This document shows, in pieces, positions 8,521 to 10,997 of a stretch of DNA of 10,997 bases. How positions within the stretch are numbered: position 1 is the first letter of the stretch; the number at the start of each line of letters is the position of its first letter. Source of the stretch: JANQIV01 sp050117315 (GTDB lineage: Bacteria > Bacteroidota > Ignavibacteria > Ignavibacteriales > Melioribacteraceae); assembly GCA_050117315.1 (NCBI GenBank), contig JASFMY010000170.1, forward strand, positions 1 through 10,997, given 5' to 3'. The notes under the pieces were generated by a model, which saw nothing but the letters and a program-made list of their open reading frames with translations, searched no databases and was not told the origin of the DNA. Position numbers and translations under genes: made by a program.

Positions 8521-8526
8521 AACGGC
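8521..8526 (-). other. Intron target motif (IBS1) in the 5' exon
   Basis: On the minus strand GCCGTT lies directly before the 5' end of the intron fragment. It is the exact complement of AACGGC in a hairpin loop of the larger intron (10712-10720). This fits the IBS1-EBS1 base pairing by which group II introns choose their insertion site and fixes the intron boundary at 8520/8521. Confidence 0.65.
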
Positions 8527-8739
8527 CTTGCAAATAACCCGCCGCCTATAACAGCTCCGCCGAGTCAGTCACAATTGCCGAGATTTTGTAGCGCTGCTTA
8601 ATTTCCATTGTAAGCAGCGCGACCTAATTATTTATTTACTTCTATGTTAAAGCCTACTTTCTTTTAGCACAAAACCTTTAGCAATTCAATCAGACCGCAC
8701 GTCTTTCGCGGTCGGGTAGCAGCTGGTTATGTGCGGGTT
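8521..8739 (-). repeat. attC-like inverted-repeat region behind the TIR-RecA gene
   Basis: The non-coding stretch between the intron fragment and the TIR-RecA gene is bounded by imperfect inverted arms: 8721-8739 (minus strand AACCCGCACATAACCAGCT) and 8536-8556 (AACCCGC..ATAACAGCT). Within it are a perfect 10-bp hairpin (8591-8600 with 8611-8620, GCGCTGCTTA / TAAGCAGCGC) and a 6-bp hairpin (8693-8698 with 8708-8713). The stop codon of the gene sits inside the first arm (GCACATAAC), as in compact integron cassettes. The arms resemble the R boxes of attC sites only roughly, and about 200 bases is long for an attC, so the call is a hypothesis. The hairpins could also terminate the gene. Confidence 0.45.
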
Positions 8740-10142
8740 TTATATATATTCAGAATATCAGCATTCAATTCATTTACAAATTCTTGATTTGAAAAAAATG
8801 CTTTCATAGCCATTTCCCTTCCCTTTGTTGATGAATCACCAATAGGTCTATTCTTAAATTTGTAATAAATTCCATTTTTCCTAATTAGTTTCATATCTTC
8901 TGCAAATTCAAACAAACAATCATTTGTATTGATTCCTTCAGAGAAATATATATTGAACTCAATATTTCTAAAAGGTGAGGCGATTTTATTTTTTAAAATT
9001 TTCACTTTTGTCCTCTGCCCAACAATTTCTGCACCGGATCGAAGTAATGATATTTTTCGTAGATCAACTCTGATAGAAGATGCATCTACTAATGAAAGAG
9101 TTTCCCAAGGTGTAGTTTCAGGATTGCCAAACATTATTCCAACTTTCTCAACGATCTGGTTACTAATTAACATAACACTTTTTTTCTTTTTTAAAAGAGG
9201 TTTAGTAGTTCTAACAAAATCAATCATTAATTGACGAAATCTTGTGTCTTTCTCATAATTTTCCCCTAAGGAGGAATCGATGTATTTTTCGTAGATTACA
9301 GATGCTATGCTATCAATAATTATTAATGACTTACTATTTTTTGATAAAAAAGAAATAATGAGTTCATGAATATTTTCAAAAGAGGAAGATTGCTTTAATA
9401 TTATATTTGATTTCTTTATCCCAAACCGATGAAGAGCCGGTGTTTCTATTCCGTAATCAGAATCGATAAATAATACTTTAGCACCATCTTTTTGGAACTG
9501 ATAAGCGGACGAGAGCAAGAGGGATGTTTTTCCAGCGCCAGATGGAGAAATTATTTCAACAAGATGACCCAATGGCCAACCTCCATAACCTAGTGCATGA
9601 TCAAGTTTAATTATTCCTGTGCTAATCGTATTTAATTTTGAATTTACATTTATTGCTCTTCTTTTTTTTGATGGAATTTCTTTCCTAGCAGGAATTTGAA
9701 TCACTTTTTTATCTGAAGCATTTCTTACAGCTTGAAGAATGGATGAAACTACATTTTCAAGGCCACTCTCAGACGAAACGGCAATTTTATCAGATAATAT
9801 TGGCGAATATTCAACTACATCATTTCTTTTAACATTATGCCAAATAGGCAAAATTACTTTTGATCCATCATTCTCTTTTGCTGCAAGTCCATCAAGTTCT
9901 TTTTGTGGCCATTCTTTATTAAAAAAAGAGGGACTCAGAATAACTAATCCATAATCAGAATATTTTAGACCTAAATCAATAGAACGACGTAGACTATCAC
10001 CCAATTTGAGAGAAAATTCATCATACCAGACAGCAAGCCCCTCAGAGCTTAATAAATCAGCAAGTGGGCGTACAAAATCAACTTTGTCTTCACTCGAGTG
10101 ACAAATAAATACATCCCATCTTTTTTCTTTCTTTTGCATCAT
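8727..10142 (-). CDS. TIR domain-RecA fusion protein, candidate defence effector
   Basis: The 471-residue product joins two recognisable domains. Residues 9-139 are a bacterial TIR domain (WDVFICHSSEDK, then VWYDEFSLKLGDSLRRSID, then WPQKELDGL with E82 as the expected NAD-hydrolase glutamate). After a basic linker (about 140-165), residues 172-460 are a RecA: STGIIKLDHALG, Walker A SPSGAGKT (199-206), FIDSD with D229 at the site of the RecA catalytic glutamate, Walker B LIIID (D277), SNQ (327-329), MFGNPETT (337-344), KNKIASPF, and a RecA-type C-terminal domain (YYKFKNRPIG...). The RecA N-terminal polymerisation segment is missing and TIR takes its place. Loop L1 differs and loop L2 has PWE for the usual TGG. 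The start is set at ATG 10142 (or 10139), because upstream codons to 10235 are group II intron domains V and VI. The ribosome site is weak (GAGAAAAAG). It is unlikely to be the housekeeping RecA. ATP-dependent sensing of DNA ends or filaments that switches on NAD depletion is inferred. Confidence 0.85.
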   Translation of the reverse strand: MMQKKEKRWDVFICHSSEDKVDFVRPLADLLSSEGLAVWYDEFSLKLGDSLRRSIDLGLKYSDYGLVILSPSFFNKEWPQKELDGLAAKENDGSKVILPIWHNVKRNDVVEYSPILSDKIAVSSESGLENVVSSILQAVRNASDKKVIQIPARKEIPSKKRRAINVNSKLNTISTGIIKLDHALGYGGWPLGHLVEIISPSGAGKTSLLLSSAYQFQKDGAKVLFIDSDYGIETPALHRFGIKKSNIILKQSSSFENIHELIISFLSKNSKSLIIIDSIASVIYEKYIDSSLGENYEKDTRFRQLMIDFVRTTKPLLKKKKSVMLISNQIVEKVGIMFGNPETTPWETLSLVDASSIRVDLRKISLLRSGAEIVGQRTKVKILKNKIASPFRNIEFNIYFSEGINTNDCLFEFAEDMKLIRKNGIYYKFKNRPIGDSSTKGREMAMKAFFSNQEFVNELNADILNIYKTRT

Positions 10143-10156
10143 CTTTTTCTCAGCAC

Positions 10157-10199
10157 ATACCGGGTAGCCGGGAGATGTCGCCATCTCCAAGCCCCCTAA
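10157..10199 (-). ncRNA. Group II intron domain VI
   Basis: The minus strand folds as a GGAGATG-GCGA-CATCTCC hairpin extended by GGGGGC against GGC-A-CCC, leaving an unpaired A (complement of 10165) as the branch-point candidate. The following bases CCCGGTAT end in the AY common at intron 3' ends. Confidence 0.75.
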
Positions 10200-10233
10200 G
10201 AACCGTACATGAAAGTTTTCCCTCATACGGCTC
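10200..10233 (-). ncRNA. Group II intron domain V (catalytic hairpin)
   Basis: The 34-base hairpin reads GAGCCGTATGAGGG...CATGTACGGTTC on the minus strand, with the AGC triad, a GAAA-like tip and the two-base bulge side expected of domain V. It is intact, so catalytic activity may be retained. Confidence 0.9.
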
Positions 10234-10287
10234 AAGCACTTTTCAAGCCTTTCCCATTTGGGAAGGACCCGACAATTATTAAATTAG

Positions 10288-10413
10288 TTAATTAATTACC
10301 TTTGCAATACGCATTTGTAGCCTCTTTACCTTCTTTTGAATGAAATCCCATTTAATGGAATCCCACTCACTTAAAAAGGTGTTTGGCGCACATTCCGATT
10401 TGTCGGAATTCAT
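10288..10413 (-). pseudogene. Remnant of the intron-encoded reverse transcriptase (N-terminal 41 codons)
   Basis: The frame begins at ATG 10413 behind a good AGGAAAG site and ends at TAA 10288-10290. Its residues 16-37 (EWDSIKWDFIQKKVKRLQ, then RIAK) match the N-terminal RT domain pattern W-x-S-I-x-W...V..LQ..RI.KA seen in group II intron maturases. The full protein should have 400 to 600 residues, so the polymerase, X and endonuclease parts are gone. Between the stop and domain V only the 3' base of domain IV remains (hairpin near 10248-10266). The break falls right after RIAKV. Confidence 0.85.
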
Positions 10414-10686
10414 TTGCTTTCCTAACTTAAAAGGTTCTATCCCCTTAGGGATGGCTTACGCCACAAATTATCTTGCAATAAAGCACCAGTCGAACGTCTG
10501 CCTTCTTTCGAAGTTTCAATCCCTATAGACTCCATTACAGAATGTCATTGGCTTCTTTCGACCTCTCAATCCCGCACATCTATCGGTTTACCTTACGATA
10601 AACTTTCTCTGCCAAAGCAGAGAGAAATACGGGGTTTCCATGTTCCACGTAAGTGCCAAAGTAGTTTAGGTTCTGTCTATACGCCG

Positions 10687-10737
10687 GTGGAATTATCGTT
10701 TGCGATTGATGCGCCGTTAACATCAATACCATTCCAC
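10687..10737 (-). other. Intron EBS1 hairpin
   Basis: An outer stem (10687-10693 GTGGAAT with 10731-10737 ATTCCAC) and an inner 7-bp stem (10705-10711 ATTGATG with 10721-10727 CATCAAT) present a 9-base loop. On the minus strand the loop is TTAACGGCG. Its AACGGC complements the GCCGTT before the 5' end of the intron fragment at 8520, as expected of exon-binding site 1. Confidence 0.65.
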
Positions 10738-10997
10738 ATCACCTTTTGGTTTAAGCCTATCAGTATCTTTGGCTCATTAAGCCTTACGACGCTTACAACA
10801 GTTCACTTACGTTAACCATACTACTGAACTTTAGTACTCGTCCGCTTTGATACTAGCAGACTAAAGTATTGTTTTCGCGGGAGCTTCACACAAAAGCATT
10901 TCTGCTGATGCATGTCCCGTCAAAGTACAGGTGGCAAAACACCCGGTTATCTATCTTAAAGACGATGATAACAGCCACTTACGTGACTTCATGTCGC

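Larger units (their letters stand above)
10157..10997 (-). mobile_element. Group II intron with deleted reverse transcriptase, 5' end just outside the window
   Basis: On the minus strand the segment starts GCGACATGAAGTCACG at the window edge (two bases short of a likely GTGCGAC start). It runs through about 585 bases of domains I-III, a stub of the RT gene in domain IV, a 34-base domain V and a domain VI. The 3' end is placed at 10157, after CCCGGTAT, eight bases past the likely branch A (complement of 10165); it could be off by a few bases. Total length is about 843 bases. Having lost its RT, it could splice or move only with help from another intron's protein. It lies 14 bases ahead of the TIR-RecA start codon in the same orientation, so transcripts of that gene may include the intron. 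Confidence 0.9.

Noticed and set aside
8323..8601. A 92-codon plus-strand frame overlapping the end of the DUF1080 gene
   Set aside because: Most of it is the antisense of the group II intron 5' end (residues such as HPVIYLKNDDNSHLRDFMS), plus out-of-frame DUF1080 sequence. It has no family of its own.
8727..10142. Housekeeping recA
   Set aside because: The N-terminal polymerisation segment is replaced by a TIR domain, the catalytic glutamate and L2 loop are changed, and the gene sits in a mobile setting.
10340..10528. A 62-codon plus-strand frame
   Set aside because: It is antisense to the RT remnant and intron domains II-III and has no ribosome site.
10480..10560. Possible CRISPR repeats, because GAAGTTTCAATCCC and GACCTCTCAATCCC look alike and resemble repeat ends
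   Set aside because: Only two imperfect copies occur, about 50 bases apart, with no regular spacers, and both lie inside the folded part of the group II intron.

Overview
The window looks like a chromosomal segment from an AT-rich member of the Bacteroidota/Ignavibacteriota, most likely an Ignavibacteria-type organism. The support is a secreted protein ending in a type IX secretion sorting domain of the YPNPFNPST type, a large TonB-dependent receptor with an N-terminal carboxypeptidase-regulatory-like domain, and extracytoplasmic DUF1080 and phosphoesterase proteins. This is inferred from protein families only; no rRNA or tRNA gene is present.

Left and centre (1-8411) is a plus-strand, cell-envelope, polymer-use type region. 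A GTG-started calcineurin-like phosphoesterase (256-1284) is followed by 959 bases without a clear gene. These hold a nested hairpin, a second copy of a hairpin repeat that also precedes the phosphoesterase, a doubtful gene remnant, and two perfect palindromes just upstream of the receptor gene. Then come the TonB-dependent receptor (2244-5213), a secreted beta-helix-like protein with a T9SS tail (5271-6920), a terminator-like hairpin, and a secreted protein with two DUF1080 domains (7029-8411). The three genes plausibly work together: surface binding or cleavage of a carbohydrate, uptake by the receptor, and periplasmic hydrolysis of modified sugars. No SusD-like gene is seen.

Right (8412-10997) is an acquired segment. 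On the minus strand it reads: an almost complete group II intron whose reverse transcriptase has been deleted down to 41 codons (10157-10997, its 5' end falling about 2 bases outside the window); a gene 14 bases behind it that encodes a TIR domain fused to a nearly complete RecA (8727-10142); an inverted-repeat, attC-like region that starts at the stop codon of that gene; and the first ~109 bases of a second, closely related group II intron (8412-8520) that abuts the stop codon of the DUF1080 gene. The intact intron has a hairpin loop whose AACGGC matches the GCCGTT directly before the second intron's 5' end, a convincing EBS1-IBS1 pair. So these introns appear to target the edge of the attC-like repeat.

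The TIR-RecA fusion is the most exciting item. An NAD-cleaving TIR effector has replaced the RecA N-terminal polymerisation segment, while the Walker A, Walker B and C-terminal parts of RecA are kept and the DNA-binding loops are altered. Its cassette-like setting beside mobile elements suggests a phage-defence or DNA-damage-triggered suicide system. That function is inference.
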